DNA of 64,000 nucleotides from Planctomyces sp. SH-PL62 (GCF_001610895.1 NZ_CP011273.1:3720001-3784000); one strand, 5' to 3'; positions 21,827 through 30,868 are shown, numbered from the stretch's first letter. Translations and numbers: made by a program. The notes: generated from the sequence alone by a model not told the origin.

Positions 21827-23131
21827 TCAGGAGGCCGACGACTCGGAGTGGAGGGCGATGGCGCGGACGATCGCGTCGAGGTCGTTGGCGACGACGACCG
21901 GATGGTTGGCGAAGTCGGCCCGTTGCACGCCCCGGCTCCCGAGGACCTTATCGAAGGTCTCGCGGTCGGAGCTGTGATAGGCGACGGTCGCGGTGGGGTC
22001 TTTGAGCTGGTGGCCGGTGAGGATGCAGACCACGCGATCCGAGGGGGCGATGACCCCCTCCTCCCGGAGCCGACGCGCCCCGGCGACGCTGGCCGCGCTG
22101 GCGGGCTCGCATCCCAGGCCGCCGGCGCCCACCTGCGCCTTGGCGTCCATGATCTCCTGGTCCGAGACCTCGCGGACGACACCGTCGCAGAAGTCCAGGG
22201 CGCGGAGGCATTTCTTGAAGTTCACCGGCCGGTTGATCTCGATGGCCGAGGCGATCGTCGACGCCTTGACGCCGGCCGTATCCAGCTCGCCGTAGTAGGC
22301 GTCGACCTTGCCGGAATCCGCCAGGCCGTTCCGCCAGCGAATCTCCCGAGATCCGTAAAGTTCGTGAAGCGTCCGTGCACCGTTGGCGTTGATCACCGCG
22401 AGCCGGGGGGCGCGGGGGATCAGGCCCAGGTGGACCAGCTCGATGAACGCCTTGCCGAAGGCGCTGGAGTTGCCCAGATTCCCCCCGGGCACGACGATCC
22501 AGTCCGGGACCTCCCAGCCCATCGCTTCGAGGACGCGGTACATGATCGTCTTCTGCCCTTCCAGCCGGAAGGGGTTCACCGAGTTCATCAAGTAGACGCC
22601 CAGTCGATCGGCGACCTCGCGGACCCGCCGCATGGCGTCGTCGAAGTCCCCCTCAATCTGGATCGTCAGCGCCCCGTGGTCGAGCGCCTGCGCGAGCTTG
22701 CCGTAGGCGATCTTCCCCGAGCCCACGAAGATGATCGCCTGGAAGCCCAGGTCGGTGGCCGAGCAATAGACCGACAGGGCCGCCGAGGTGTTGCCGGTGC
22801 TGGCGCAGGCCACCCTGCGGGCGCCGATCATCCGGGCGTGGGTGAACGCCGCGGTCATGCCGTTGTCCTTGAAGCTCCCCGAGGGATTCAACCCCTCGTA
22901 CTGGAGCATCAGCCCGCCCGGATTCAGGCCGACGAACCGGCCCACCTTCTCGGCCTTCTGCAGGAGCGTGCGGCCCTCGCCGATGGTGACGATCCGGTCC
23001 GGGGGGGCGAAGGGGAGCAGCTCGCGGAACCGCCAGACGCCCGAGAAGTCCAGCGGGTCGAGCGGGCGCGACCACTTGGCCTCGAAGTCCTTGAGGCTCC
23101 GGGGCGTCTCCAGCCGGTCCCAGTCGTACAC
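21827..23131 (-). CDS. thrC: Threonine synthase; N-terminal frameshift suspected
   Basis: A PLP-dependent enzyme that converts O-phosphohomoserine to threonine. PLP lysine is in [11 protein letters not shown], the phosphate-binding loop in PGGNLGNSS, with [12 protein letters not shown] between. The intact frame can begin only at GTG 23131, giving 434 residues. In the same frame upstream, without a start codon, is a clear zinc ribbon (QQCLNPSC ... HFGCPRCGD), which homologues carry at their N-terminus. An ATG at 23279 would start [11 protein letters not shown] in the neighbouring frame, and loss of one G from the five-G run at 23245-23249 would join the two into a normal N-terminus. So either the sequence has one base too many or the gene really lost its zinc ribbon. 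Confidence 0.9.
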   Translation of the reverse strand: MYDWDRLETPRSLKDFEAKWSRPLDPLDFSGVWRFRELLPFAPPDRIVTIGEGRTLLQKAEKVGRFVGLNPGGLMLQYEGLNPSGSFKDNGMTAAFTHARMIGARRVACASTGNTSAALSVYCSATDLGFQAIIFVGSGKIAYGKLAQALDHGALTIQIEGDFDDAMRRVREVADRLGVYLMNSVNPFRLEGQKTIMYRVLEAMGWEVPDWIVVPGGNLGNSSAFGKAFIELVHLGLIPRAPRLAVINANGARTLHELYGSREIRWRNGLADSGKVDAYYGELDTAGVKASTIASAIEINRPVNFKKCLRALDFCDGVVREVSDQEIMDAKAQVGAGGLGCEPASAASVAGARRLREEGVIAPSDRVVCILTGHQLKDPTATVAYHSSDRETFDKVLGSRGVQRADFANHPVVVANDLDAIVRAIALHSESSAS

Positions 23132-23519
23132 GACGTCGATCAGGTCGCCGCAGCGAGGGCAGCCGAAGTGCGCCTCGTCGATGGCGAACGTGGCCGCGCA
23201 CGACGGGTTCAGGCACTGCTGGTATACGGCCTCGGCGGCGCGGCGGGGGCTCGGTCGTCAACGTCGAATGCCCAGACATCGGTCTGACTCTCGCGGGAGT
23301 GGGACGCGACGGAAAAGACGACCCCGTCGCGGGGGGGGCGACGCGGGGAAGGTCCGCCGTCGGACGCCTCGCCTTCGAGCCTCCACGCCACTCTAAAAGA
23401 ATCGCCACGCGGCGGCAAGGCGAGCGCCTCGTCGGCGTCCCCCGCGTTCATCCGGTCGAGTTGCAGACGGCGAGCCGCGGGGGCGCGGCCTCGTCGGCGA
23501 GGCGCCGGCTGATGCGGAC

Positions 23520-23548
23520 TTGACTGAACACAAGAATGTGTCTACTCT
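23520..23548 (+). promoter_or_regulatory. Promoter and operator-like palindrome of the ArsR-type gene
   Basis: TTGACT (23520-23525) and TACTCT (23543-23548) are 17 bases apart. Between them is ACACA-agaa-TGTGT (23528-23541), a perfect palindrome where a repressor would block RNA polymerase. ArsR/SmtB proteins bind such dyads in their own promoters. The 23280-23519 part of the gap holds no gene. Confidence 0.5.
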
Positions 23549-23642
23549 ATTATGCATTAAGGTCACGCCGCACACCGACCCGTGCGAAGGCCCAACGGCC
23601 TGCCCGCCCCAATCGATCCCGCCCAGCCAGGAGAGCACTGCG

Positions 23643-23990
23643 ATGGCTGCAACCTCTGCACGCGCGTCCACATCGAGCCGAACGTCGAAGACCGCCGCGG
23701 CCGCTTCCGCCCGCCACCTCGCCGACATCCGCCGCGTCGCCGAGCTTCTCAAGCAGGTCTCCGACCCGACCCGCCTTCAGGTGCTGCTCCTGCTGAGCGA
23801 GAAGGAGCGGAACGTCACCGAGCTGTGCGCCGAGCTCGGCAGCCAGAGCCAGCCGGCGGTCAGCCACCATCTCGCCTTGCTGCGCCACGGCCGGCTGATC
23901 GAGCCCCGCCGCTCCGGGAAGCACAACTACTACGCCCTCACCGAGGGGGGCCGGGAGCTCGCCAAGGTGGTCGACTCGGTCGTCGGCTGA
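23643..23990 (+). CDS. ArsR/SmtB-family transcriptional regulator
   Basis: About 115 residues from the ATG at 23643, which has AGGAG upstream. After a Ser/Thr/Ala-rich N-terminal tail, a winged helix-turn-helix covers residues about 28-110: VSDPTRLQVLLLLSEKERNVTELCAEL, then the recognition helix SQPAVSHHLALLRHGRLIEPRRSGKHNYYALTEGG. Only one Cys (ELCAEL) is present, at the position of the usual ELCVC metal motif but lacking its second Cys, so metal sensing through that site is doubtful. The target is unknown; the promoter palindrome suggests autoregulation. Confidence 0.85.
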   Translation: MAATSARASTSSRTSKTAAAASARHLADIRRVAELLKQVSDPTRLQVLLLLSEKERNVTELCAELGSQSQPAVSHHLALLRHGRLIEPRRSGKHNYYALTEGGRELAKVVDSVVG

Positions 23991-24072
23991 GCCGTACGCG
24001 CCTCGCGCTTCGCCTCGGGCCGGCTCACCGGCCGGCCCGAGGTCGCCGCGGCTCGATTGCGGTTCGATTGAT

Positions 24073-24942
24073 TCAATCCGCCAGGCATTCGCGGAGGAAG
24101 GCGAGCCCGTGGGCGACGTCGCGAAGGCGTCCCTGCTGGTCGCCCACCTCGCGCTCCAGGACCAGCGGGCCGCGATAGCCGACCCCCTTCAGGGCCTGGA
24201 CGAAGGCCCGGACGTCCACCTCGCCCTCGCCGAGCGGGACTTCCTCGCCCCACGCGCCTTTCACCTTGGGGCGGCGGGCGTCCTTCAGATGGACCGAGCG
24301 GATGTCGGGGCCGAGGATCTTCACGGCCTCGATCGGGTCGCCCATGTCGTAGAGCAGCATGTTGGCCGGGTCGAAGTTGATCTTGATGTTCGGCGACTTC
24401 AGGTCGTCGAGCGTCCGTCGCAGCAGCGTGGCCGTCTCCTGGCCGGTCTCGAACGCGAGCGTGACGCCCTGGGCCGCCGCCATGTCGCCGGCGCGGGCGA
24501 GGACGTCGAGCAGGGCCGAGCGCGCGGGGTCGTCGACCTCGGGCAGGAAGCCGGCGTGGAGCATCAGGTCCGTCAGGCCCAGCGCGCGCGTACGGTCCAG
24601 CGCCCAGGCGAGCCGTTCCAGGCGTTCGGGGCGGGTGGCGGGGTCGCCGAAGCCGCCGGTCTGCTGGATGGTCTGGGGCGTGGTGTAGTCCTCGCCCGGG
24701 AAACCGAGCATCGCGCCGGTCATCCGGAAGCCGGCGGCCTTCGCCGCGGCCGGCAGGTCGTCCCCCTCGTCCCAGCTCGCGTGGTGGGGGTCGCCGCAGG
24801 CGATCTGGACGACGTCCACGCCCAACTGATCGAGGAACCCCTTCAACTCGGGGACGTTCTTGACCTGGAGGCTCCAGCTGCAGACCCCCAGCGCGAAGGG
24901 CTCGAAGGGGCGCGAGGGCGAGACGTCGGGCGTCGTGGACAC
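24073..24942 (-). CDS. Sugar phosphate isomerase/epimerase (xylose isomerase-like TIM barrel)
   Basis: About 289 residues from a GTG at 24942 with GGAAGGTGA before it. The fold is recognised from LGVCSWSLQ, VVQIACGDPHH, DLMLHAGFLPE, TLAFETGQET, IKINFDPANMLLYDMGDP and IRSVHLKDARRP. The Glu, Asp, His and Glu residues expected as metal ligands are present (ETGQE, FDPAN, HLKD, LEREVG at the end). Many such proteins in planctomycetes act in sugar or inositol catabolism. The substrate is not determined. Confidence 0.82.
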   Translation of the reverse strand: MSTTPDVSPSRPFEPFALGVCSWSLQVKNVPELKGFLDQLGVDVVQIACGDPHHASWDEGDDLPAAAKAAGFRMTGAMLGFPGEDYTTPQTIQQTGGFGDPATRPERLERLAWALDRTRALGLTDLMLHAGFLPEVDDPARSALLDVLARAGDMAAAQGVTLAFETGQETATLLRRTLDDLKSPNIKINFDPANMLLYDMGDPIEAVKILGPDIRSVHLKDARRPKVKGAWGEEVPLGEGEVDVRAFVQALKGVGYRGPLVLEREVGDQQGRLRDVAHGLAFLRECLAD

Positions 24943-25050
24943 GGTTCCGTCACCTTCCGGAAACGGGGGACTCGGGGGGGACCGCCCCGGTGGGGCGCAC
25001 GCCCGATCATAGCCCACGAGGCTCCGCGACGCGAGGGGCCTCGGCGTCCC

Positions 25051-26022
25051 CTATACGGCCAGCGCGTCGAAGGACTCCGTCCGGCGCTCGCCGTCGAGGA
25101 GGATCTGGCCGGCGTCCACGACGCGGTCGCGGCCGGTGCGTTTGGCCTGGTAGAGGGCGAGGTCGGCCGTGGCGATCAGGGCGTTGACGGTGCGCCGGCG
25201 GCCGACGGTGCTGTAGGAGACGCCTACGCTGGCCGTGATCCCGAACTCGCGGCGGCCGATCCGCACCGGCCGGGTCGCGAGCAGCCCGCGGATCCGTTCG
25301 GCTCGTTCCATCGCCTGTTCGGCCGAGGAGACCGGCAGCGCGACGATGAACTCTTCCCCGCCGTAGCGGGCGACGAGGTCCTCGGAGCGGGTGGAGTCTC
25401 GAAGCGACTTCGCCACCTCGCGGAGCGCGGCGTCCCCCACGTCATGGCCGTAGGCGTCGTTGATCCGTTTGAAGTGGTCGACGTCGACCATGAGGACGGC
25501 CGTCCCCAGGTTGCGCAGGAGGTTACGCTCGCAGAGCGGTCCGATCTGCTCCAGGAAGTAGCCGCGATTGTAGAGCCCGGTCAGGTTGTCGCGCACCGTC
25601 CGTTCGAACATCTCGCGCTGGAATCGCTCGTCGTAGGGGTTGAGGCAGACGTACTTCAGGACGATCGAGCCCCCGAGCTGGATCCTTGAGCCGTCCTCGA
25701 CCTGGGTCGGCTTTCGGGCCGAGATCCGCTTGTTGTCCAGGTAGGTGCCGTTGCTGCTCCCCAGGTCCGTCACCCAGGCCAGGTTTTTCTCATCGTGGGA
25801 GAGGACGGCGTGCCGTCGCGAGACGGTGGGGTCGTGGAATTGATGGGTGTTGTCCGCTGCACGGCCCAGGGTCGTCGTCCGTCCGTCGATCCGGAGCATG
25901 GCGCCGGTGGTCCCTCCGTGCACCATGATCAGGTACATGGGCGTGGGTGGGGGGATCTGGGTCTCCTCCGACTCGTCGCTGACGGGCGAAGGGCAGATCT
26001 GCGTGGTTCCCTTCAGATCCAT
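25051..26022 (-). CDS. FHA-GGDEF diguanylate cyclase
   Basis: A 323-residue cytoplasmic protein from the ATG at 26022 (GAGG upstream). The FHA phosphothreonine-binding domain spans about residues 30-115 (LGRAADN, VSRRHAVL, LGSSNGTYLD). The GGDEF domain spans about 145-310 (DNLTGLYNRGYF, MVDVDHFKRINDAYGHDVGD, active site GGEEF). RSED lies exactly five residues before GGEEF, the position of the inhibitory I-site, so c-di-GMP feedback is likely. FHA input suggests control by a Ser/Thr kinase; one is encoded at 30.9-34.4 kb, but a link is only a guess. Confidence 0.92.
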   Translation of the reverse strand: MDLKGTTQICPSPVSDESEETQIPPPTPMYLIMVHGGTTGAMLRIDGRTTTLGRAADNTHQFHDPTVSRRHAVLSHDEKNLAWVTDLGSSNGTYLDNKRISARKPTQVEDGSRIQLGGSIVLKYVCLNPYDERFQREMFERTVRDNLTGLYNRGYFLEQIGPLCERNLLRNLGTAVLMVDVDHFKRINDAYGHDVGDAALREVAKSLRDSTRSEDLVARYGGEEFIVALPVSSAEQAMERAERIRGLLATRPVRIGRREFGITASVGVSYSTVGRRRTVNALIATADLALYQAKRTGRDRVVDAGQILLDGERRTESFDALAV

Positions 26023-26168
26023 GACCGCCTCGTTTCCCACTGGATGGCTTCGCGCCGAGTCTCGGCGCGGGGAGGTCCTTGGGCCTGGAGCGGCCCGGAC
26101 GCCCCGCCATGGCCAAGGTGATCCGACTTCCCGCGGCGATCCCCGGCAGGGGGCGTCGCCTTATCGGT

Positions 26169-26196
26169 AACCTAGGTCGCCCCTCGAAGTTGTCAA
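26169..26196 (-). promoter_or_regulatory. Possible promoter of the FHA-GGDEF gene
   Basis: On the minus strand a perfect TTGACA (26196-26191) is followed after 16 bases by TAGGTT (26174-26169), a weak -10. The -35 quality makes it worth noting; the start codon is about 145 bases away. Confidence 0.35.
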
Positions 26197-26306
26197 CTCG
26201 GCCCGCCGAATTGGCGGGATCGGCCTTCGCCGGTGGTCCGGGCGGCCGGTACGGATAGAATGAGTCGCCGAGATGACGAGGAACGAGACCGACGGGAGGG
26301 GCGAGG

Positions 26307-27443
26307 ATGTCGTGGTCGTGGAATCTGGGGCGCGTGGCGGGGATCCCGATCTTCGTGCACTGGACCTTCTTGATCCTGATCGCCTGGCTGGTCGCGGCTG
26401 GGGTGATGGAGAATCGAAGTCTCGTCGAGGTGCTGGAGCAGGGGGCCTTCGTCGTGGCCCTCTTCGGCTGCGTGGTCCTTCATGAGTTGGGGCACGCCCT
26501 GACCGCGCGACGGTTCGGGGTGCCGACCTCGGACATCACCCTGCTCCCGATCGGCGGCGTGGCGAGGCTGCAGCGCATCCCCGACCGGCCCGGGCAGGAG
26601 CTGCTGGTGGCCCTGGCCGGGCCGGCGGTCAACGTCGTCATCGTCGCGCTGATGGTGGGCGTGTTCGGGGTCCGCCTGCCGTCGTCGGCGGATTCCGGCC
26701 AGGTCCTGCATGCGGGGTTCTGGTCCAAGATCCTCCTGGTGAACGTCTTCCTCGCCGGCTTCAACATGCTGCCGGCGTTCCCGATGGACGGCGGCCGGGT
26801 CCTCCGGGCGCTGCTGGCGATGAAGCTCCCCTACGCCAAGGCGACCCGCCTGGCGGCGTCGATCGGCCAGCTCATGGCGATCGCCTTCGGCCTGTTCGGG
26901 CTGAGCAACGGGGCGCCGATGCTCCTGTTCATCGCGCTCTTCGTCTGGATCGGGGCCGAATCCGAGGCCGTCCAGGTCGCCGAGCGGGCCGCGCTGAAGG
27001 ACGTCGCCGTCCAGGAGGCGATGCTGACGGACTTCCACACCCTCCAGGACGACGACACGCTGGGCCGGGCCGCCGAGCTGCTGCTCGCCGGGACGCAGCA
27101 GGACTTCCCGGTCGTCCAGACCGGGGGAGGGGAAGGGGACGCCGACGGCCTTGTGCTGACCCGGGCGAACCTGATGGCCGGCCTGTCGGCGCGCGGTCCC
27201 GAAGCCCCGATCCGCGAGTTCGCCACGGCGGCCGCGCCGACGGTCGACGCCGACGGCCCGCTGGTCGCCGCGGTGGGGGTGCTCCGCGAGCGCGGCGTCC
27301 CCTGCCTCCAGGTGACTCGCGGCGGCCGGGTCGTCGGCCTGCTCACGCTGGAGAACGTCGGCGAGCTTCTCATGGTGCGCGAGGCGCTCGGCAAAGTCGG
27401 CGACGGCTCGGTCGCGCCGGCGGGGGGCGAGCGGGTGTACTGA
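26307..27443 (+). CDS. M50 site-2 protease with tandem CBS domains
   Basis: A 378-residue inner-membrane zinc metalloprotease. It starts MSWSWNLGRVAGIPIFVHWTFL; the zinc motif HELGH is at about residue 60 in a membrane helix, and the third ligand in NMLPAFPMDGGRVLRALL at about 152. About five hydrophobic segments lie in the first 215 residues. The C-terminal 150 residues contain two CBS-type repeats (VQEAMLTDFHTLQDD, LVAAVGVLRERGVPCLQV), often nucleotide-sensing. Such proteins cut membrane-bound anti-sigma factors or other substrates within the bilayer. The ATG is directly preceded by GGGAGGGGCGAGG. An HNH gene follows after 26 bases. Confidence 0.92.
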   Translation: MSWSWNLGRVAGIPIFVHWTFLILIAWLVAAGVMENRSLVEVLEQGAFVVALFGCVVLHELGHALTARRFGVPTSDITLLPIGGVARLQRIPDRPGQELLVALAGPAVNVVIVALMVGVFGVRLPSSADSGQVLHAGFWSKILLVNVFLAGFNMLPAFPMDGGRVLRALLAMKLPYAKATRLAASIGQLMAIAFGLFGLSNGAPMLLFIALFVWIGAESEAVQVAERAALKDVAVQEAMLTDFHTLQDDDTLGRAAELLLAGTQQDFPVVQTGGGEGDADGLVLTRANLMAGLSARGPEAPIREFATAAAPTVDADGPLVAAVGVLRERGVPCLQVTRGGRVVGLLTLENVGELLMVREALGKVGDGSVAPAGGERVY

Positions 27444-27469
27444 ATGAGACGCCGCGGGAGGCGCCCGGG

Positions 27470-27817
27470 ATGACCACCGCCCAGAAGCTCGGCCTGGCCG
27501 CCCTGACCGACGTCACCTTCGAACGTCGGGGGGGCGACTGGGTGGGCAAATGCCTGATCTGCAACGGCCCGATCGCCTTCGACGCCCGGACGGGCGAGGG
27601 GGCGACGCTCGAACATATCCGCGCGCGAGGTCGCGGGGGGACGGACGATGCCGCGAACCTCGCCGCCGTGCACGGCCGTTGCAACTGGGAGAAGGGCCGG
27701 CGCTGGGACCCCAGGAAGAAGCGGTCGGCCGACGACTACGAGGCGTTCGTGGCCCGCCTGCTCGTGAAGCGGGCCGAACGCTGGCGGCCTCCTCCCCAGG
27801 GCGTCGCGTCCTTCTGA
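27470..27817 (+). CDS. HNH endonuclease domain protein
   Basis: 115 residues with a single HNH fold: CLICNGPI (first Cys pair), the catalytic LEHIRARGRGGTDDAANLAAVHGRCNWEKG (His of EHI, Asn of AANL, His of VHGRCN). The protein is little more than the nuclease module plus a basic C-terminal tail. GGGAGG precedes its ATG 26 bases after the M50 gene, so it is probably cotranscribed. Stand-alone HNH proteins can be DNA-repair, phage or restriction-related; nothing here decides. Confidence 0.82.
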   Translation: MTTAQKLGLAALTDVTFERRGGDWVGKCLICNGPIAFDARTGEGATLEHIRARGRGGTDDAANLAAVHGRCNWEKGRRWDPRKKRSADDYEAFVARLLVKRAERWRPPPQGVASF

Positions 27818-27822
27818 CCCGA

Positions 27823-27874
27823 GCGGTCCAACGGGCCTTGGACCGCGCCGGGCCGGGGTCGAGATTCTCGACCC
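27823..27874. terminator. Two hairpins between the convergent HNH and S46 genes
   Basis: GCGGTCCA-N8-TGGACCGC (27823-27846) follows the HNH stop, and GGGTCGAGA-T-TCTCGACCC (27856-27874) follows the S46 stop on the other strand. Neither has a clear U-run. Their placement between two converging genes fits a bidirectional terminator. Confidence 0.5.
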
Positions 27875-27891
27875 GAAGCCCGGCGGGAAGC

Positions 27892-29979
27892 TCAGCGGGC
27901 GGTCAGTTCCCGGACCAGATCGTCGGCCCGGTAGACCGACCGGAGGGCTTCCATGATCCCCCGCGAGTCGACCGAGACGGCGCGGGCGACGACGTCCTCG
28001 TAGCCGAAATCGAGGACGAGCGACTGGATGTTGCCGTCGAAGATGAGGCCGACGACCTCGTTGTCCTTGTTGACGACCGGGCTGCCGGAGTTGCCGCCGA
28101 TGATGTCGGCCGTGGAGACGAAGTTGATCGGCGTCTCGAGCTTGAGCAAGCCCGACGCCTTGGCCTCGTGCCACGACTTCGGCAGGGCGTAGGGGGGCTT
28201 CGCGTCGTGGGCCGCCTCGTGGTCGAAGGCCCCTTCGATGTTCGTGAACGGAGGGACGTCCTTGCCGTCGACCTTGTAACCCTTGACGACCCCGAAGGCG
28301 AGCCGGAGGGTGAAGGTGGCGTCGGGATAGATGGAGTCCCCCTTCTCTTCGAAGAGGGCCCTGGCGATGAGCGCGTAGTTGGCGGCCTCGACCCCCTCGA
28401 CCTTGTCCTCGCGCTCCTTGCGGAGAGCGCGGGCCTCGGGGTCGACGGCGACGGCCAGCTTGATCATGGGGTCGTCGGAGGCTTCGATCGCGGCCTTGCC
28501 CCCCTCGGCCAGCTTGCGGCGGACCGCCACGTCGGCCAGCTTCGATCCGCCGACGAGCGCGGCCGCGGCCTGCTCCGACGAGCGGCCGTCGAGGACGCGG
28601 GCCAGGTTCGGGTCGTCGGGGGCGACCTTCTTCCAGTAGTCGAGGCCGAATGCGAACTTGGCCTGCTCGAACGCGGGGTAGATCGGGGCGTCGGAGAACA
28701 GCTCCAGTTCCAGCGATTCGAGGGCCGAGTCGCGGTATTCCTTGAGCCGATCGGCGTTGGGCTTGGCCTTCTCGTCGGCCAGCCGGACGAGGTCGCGGGC
28801 GATGTGGAACAGCGTCGAGTCGAGCCCCCGTCCCCGCTCCAGGAACATATAAGGCTTCGCCGTTCGGACGTTGACCTGCTGGGCCTCGGCGATCCGGTCC
28901 CAGGCCCCGCCGTAGGCGGCCTTCTTGGTCGGGTCGGCGTCGACGCGGGCCCGCAGTTCGGCCTCGGCCTCCCGCTTGGGGACCATGAAATTGGGATTCT
29001 TCAATCCCCCGAGGCCCCCCATGCGGGCCTTTCGGCTGTTCTGGATCGAGAACAGCTCCTCCTTGGACTGGCGGAACGCCTCGTCCCCCTGCTTGCCGTA
29101 GCCGACGAGGAACTCCTCCTTGGCGTGGAGCCAGTCGAGCAGGCTGGGGAAGCCGAAGTCGCGGAGGTACTCGACGCTCGCCACGGTGTTGAGGCGGTCG
29201 GTGCGGCCGGGGTGTCCGGCGACGAACACCAGCTCCCCGTCCTTCGAACCGTCGGGGCTCCAGTTCAGATGGTGCTCGATCTTCGCCGGTTTGCCGTCCT
29301 CGTAGGCCCGGAAGAAGCAGACGTCCAGGCAGTAGCGGGGGTATTCGAAGTTGTCCGGGTCGCCGCCGAAGAAGGCGATGTCGAACTCGGGGGCGAAGAC
29401 CAGGCGGACGTCGGTGTACTTCTTATAGGTGTAAAGGTGATAGCGGCCCCCCTGGTAGAGGGTCACGACGTCGCTCCGCAGGCCGGTCTTCTCGGTCGAC
29501 TCCTTCTCGATCTCGGCCGACGCCTTGCGGCGGGCGGCCGCCGAGGCGGCGTCGTCCATCTCGGGAGTCACGCCCGCGTTCACCCTCGCCGTGACGTCCT
29601 CGATGGCGACGAGCACGTTCAACTCCAGGTCGGGGGCTTTCGCCTCCTCCTCGCGGGATTTGGCGTGGAAGCCGAGCTTGTAGTAGTCCTTCTCCGGGGT
29701 GCTGAGCTTGGCCAGGGTGTCGGCGCCGACGTGGTGGTTGGTCATGACCAGGCCGTCGGCCGAGACGAACGAGCCCGAGCCGCCGTTGTTGAACCGGACG
29801 GCCGCCGACCGCAGGTGCTCGGCCCAGCCGGGCGGGGGCGTGAAGTCGTGCCGGGCCTTGAGGGTCTCCAGCGGCAGGTTGTTGAACAGCCACATCCCCT
29901 CGTCGCCGCGAGTCGTCGTCATCGTCATGATCGTGCACAAACCCGTAAGGACCGCGATCGACCGCCGTCGAATCCACAT
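27892..29979 (-). CDS. S46-family dipeptidyl-peptidase
   Basis: A 695-residue secreted serine peptidase. The N-terminal signal is MWIRRRSIAVLTGLCTIMTM. Mature signatures are EGMWLFNNLP, SGSFVSADGLVMTNHHV (catalytic His), EFDIAFFGGDPDNFEYPRY (catalytic Asp region) and, near the C-terminus, FVSTADIIGGNSGSPVVNK (catalytic Ser). Length and motif order fit DPP7/DPP11-type enzymes that remove dipeptides from peptide N-termini in the periplasm. A residue near the active site decides DPP7 versus DPP11 specificity, which I cannot read reliably by eye. AGG/GGAG lies upstream of the ATG. Confidence 0.93.
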   Translation of the reverse strand: MWIRRRSIAVLTGLCTIMTMTTTRGDEGMWLFNNLPLETLKARHDFTPPPGWAEHLRSAAVRFNNGGSGSFVSADGLVMTNHHVGADTLAKLSTPEKDYYKLGFHAKSREEEAKAPDLELNVLVAIEDVTARVNAGVTPEMDDAASAAARRKASAEIEKESTEKTGLRSDVVTLYQGGRYHLYTYKKYTDVRLVFAPEFDIAFFGGDPDNFEYPRYCLDVCFFRAYEDGKPAKIEHHLNWSPDGSKDGELVFVAGHPGRTDRLNTVASVEYLRDFGFPSLLDWLHAKEEFLVGYGKQGDEAFRQSKEELFSIQNSRKARMGGLGGLKNPNFMVPKREAEAELRARVDADPTKKAAYGGAWDRIAEAQQVNVRTAKPYMFLERGRGLDSTLFHIARDLVRLADEKAKPNADRLKEYRDSALESLELELFSDAPIYPAFEQAKFAFGLDYWKKVAPDDPNLARVLDGRSSEQAAAALVGGSKLADVAVRRKLAEGGKAAIEASDDPMIKLAVAVDPEARALRKEREDKVEGVEAANYALIARALFEEKGDSIYPDATFTLRLAFGVVKGYKVDGKDVPPFTNIEGAFDHEAAHDAKPPYALPKSWHEAKASGLLKLETPINFVSTADIIGGNSGSPVVNKDNEVVGLIFDGNIQSLVLDFGYEDVVARAVSVDSRGIMEALRSVYRADDLVRELTAR

Positions 29980-30172
29980 TGGCCTGATCTCCAGGGAGCG
30001 AGCAGGGGGCCGGAGCCGAGCGTTGCATCATCCGAGCCCGCCGGCGGGGCTGTCAAGACGTTGCACGGGCCGAAGCCGCCCCCGCCGGGGCCTTGATCGG
30101 GCGGCCCGATCGGGTCAAATTCGAGGCGTCCCCGTCCCGGAACCCGACCCGAACCCGGAAAGAGGTCCGACC

Positions 30173-30868
30173 ATGACAGCCCGACGATTCGGAATGCAGG
30201 CGGCGCTCGCCGCGGCGGCCTGCGCGACGGCCCTCGGCGCGGGGGCCCCCGCGGCCTCGGCCGACGACCCACCCGCCGCCGTGCGGACCACCCCCTTCCG
30301 CGACGACTTCGAGCGCGACGTCCCCACGGGCTGGACCTTCACCGACCCCGACGCCTGGCGGATCGCCCGGGCCGAGGACGGCGGGCGTGTCCTGGAGCTG
30401 TTCGGGGCGAGCCGGTATGAGCCCAGGGTCCGCTCCCCGCTGAACATCGCCCTCATCGAAGGCCAGGAGTTCGGCGCGTTCGACCTGCGGGCCAGGGTCC
30501 GGTCGACGGTCAAGGACTACGGCCATCGCGACCTCTGCCTGATCTTCGGCTACGTCGATCCGGCCCATTTTTATTACGTCCACATGGCCAAGGCGGCCGA
30601 CCCGCACGCCCACAGCGTCTTCCTGGTGAACGACGCGCCCCGGCTCTCGATCGCCGAGACGCGGACGAAGGGGGTGGACTGGACCGACGGCTGGCACGAG
30701 GTCCGCCTGGTCCGCGAGCCCGGTTCCGGGCTGGTCGAGTTCTACTTCGACGACCTGGAGAAGCCGATCATGACGGCCCACGACAAGACGTTCGCGAAGG
30801 GGCGGATCGGCCTGGGCTCGTTCGACGACAAGGGGATGTTCGACGATCTGACGATCAAGCCTCGCTGA
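30173..30868 (+). CDS. Secreted DUF1080/LamG-like protein
   Basis: About 231 residues with a Tat- or Sec-like signal (MTARRFGMQAALAAAACATAL ... cleavage near ASA). The rest is a beta-sandwich-type domain: FRDDFERDVPTGWTF, FGAFDLRARVRSTVKDYGHRDLCLIFGY, FYYVHMAK, WHEVRLVREPGSGLVEFYFDD, KGRIGLGSFDDKGMFDDLTIK. This is the pattern of planctomycete family-16-like or 3-keto-disaccharide hydrolase domains that bind or cut carbohydrate. Function is inferred only from fold. It converges on the kinase-WD40 gene. Confidence 0.7.
   Translation: MTARRFGMQAALAAAACATALGAGAPAASADDPPAAVRTTPFRDDFERDVPTGWTFTDPDAWRIARAEDGGRVLELFGASRYEPRVRSPLNIALIEGQEFGAFDLRARVRSTVKDYGHRDLCLIFGYVDPAHFYYVHMAKAADPHAHSVFLVNDAPRLSIAETRTKGVDWTDGWHEVRLVREPGSGLVEFYFDDLEKPIMTAHDKTFAKGRIGLGSFDDKGMFDDLTIKPR

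Noticed and set aside
27550-30096. Open frame of 848 codons antisense to the S46 peptidase
   Set aside because: Repetitive acidic/Val-rich shadow; begins inside the HNH gene in another frame.
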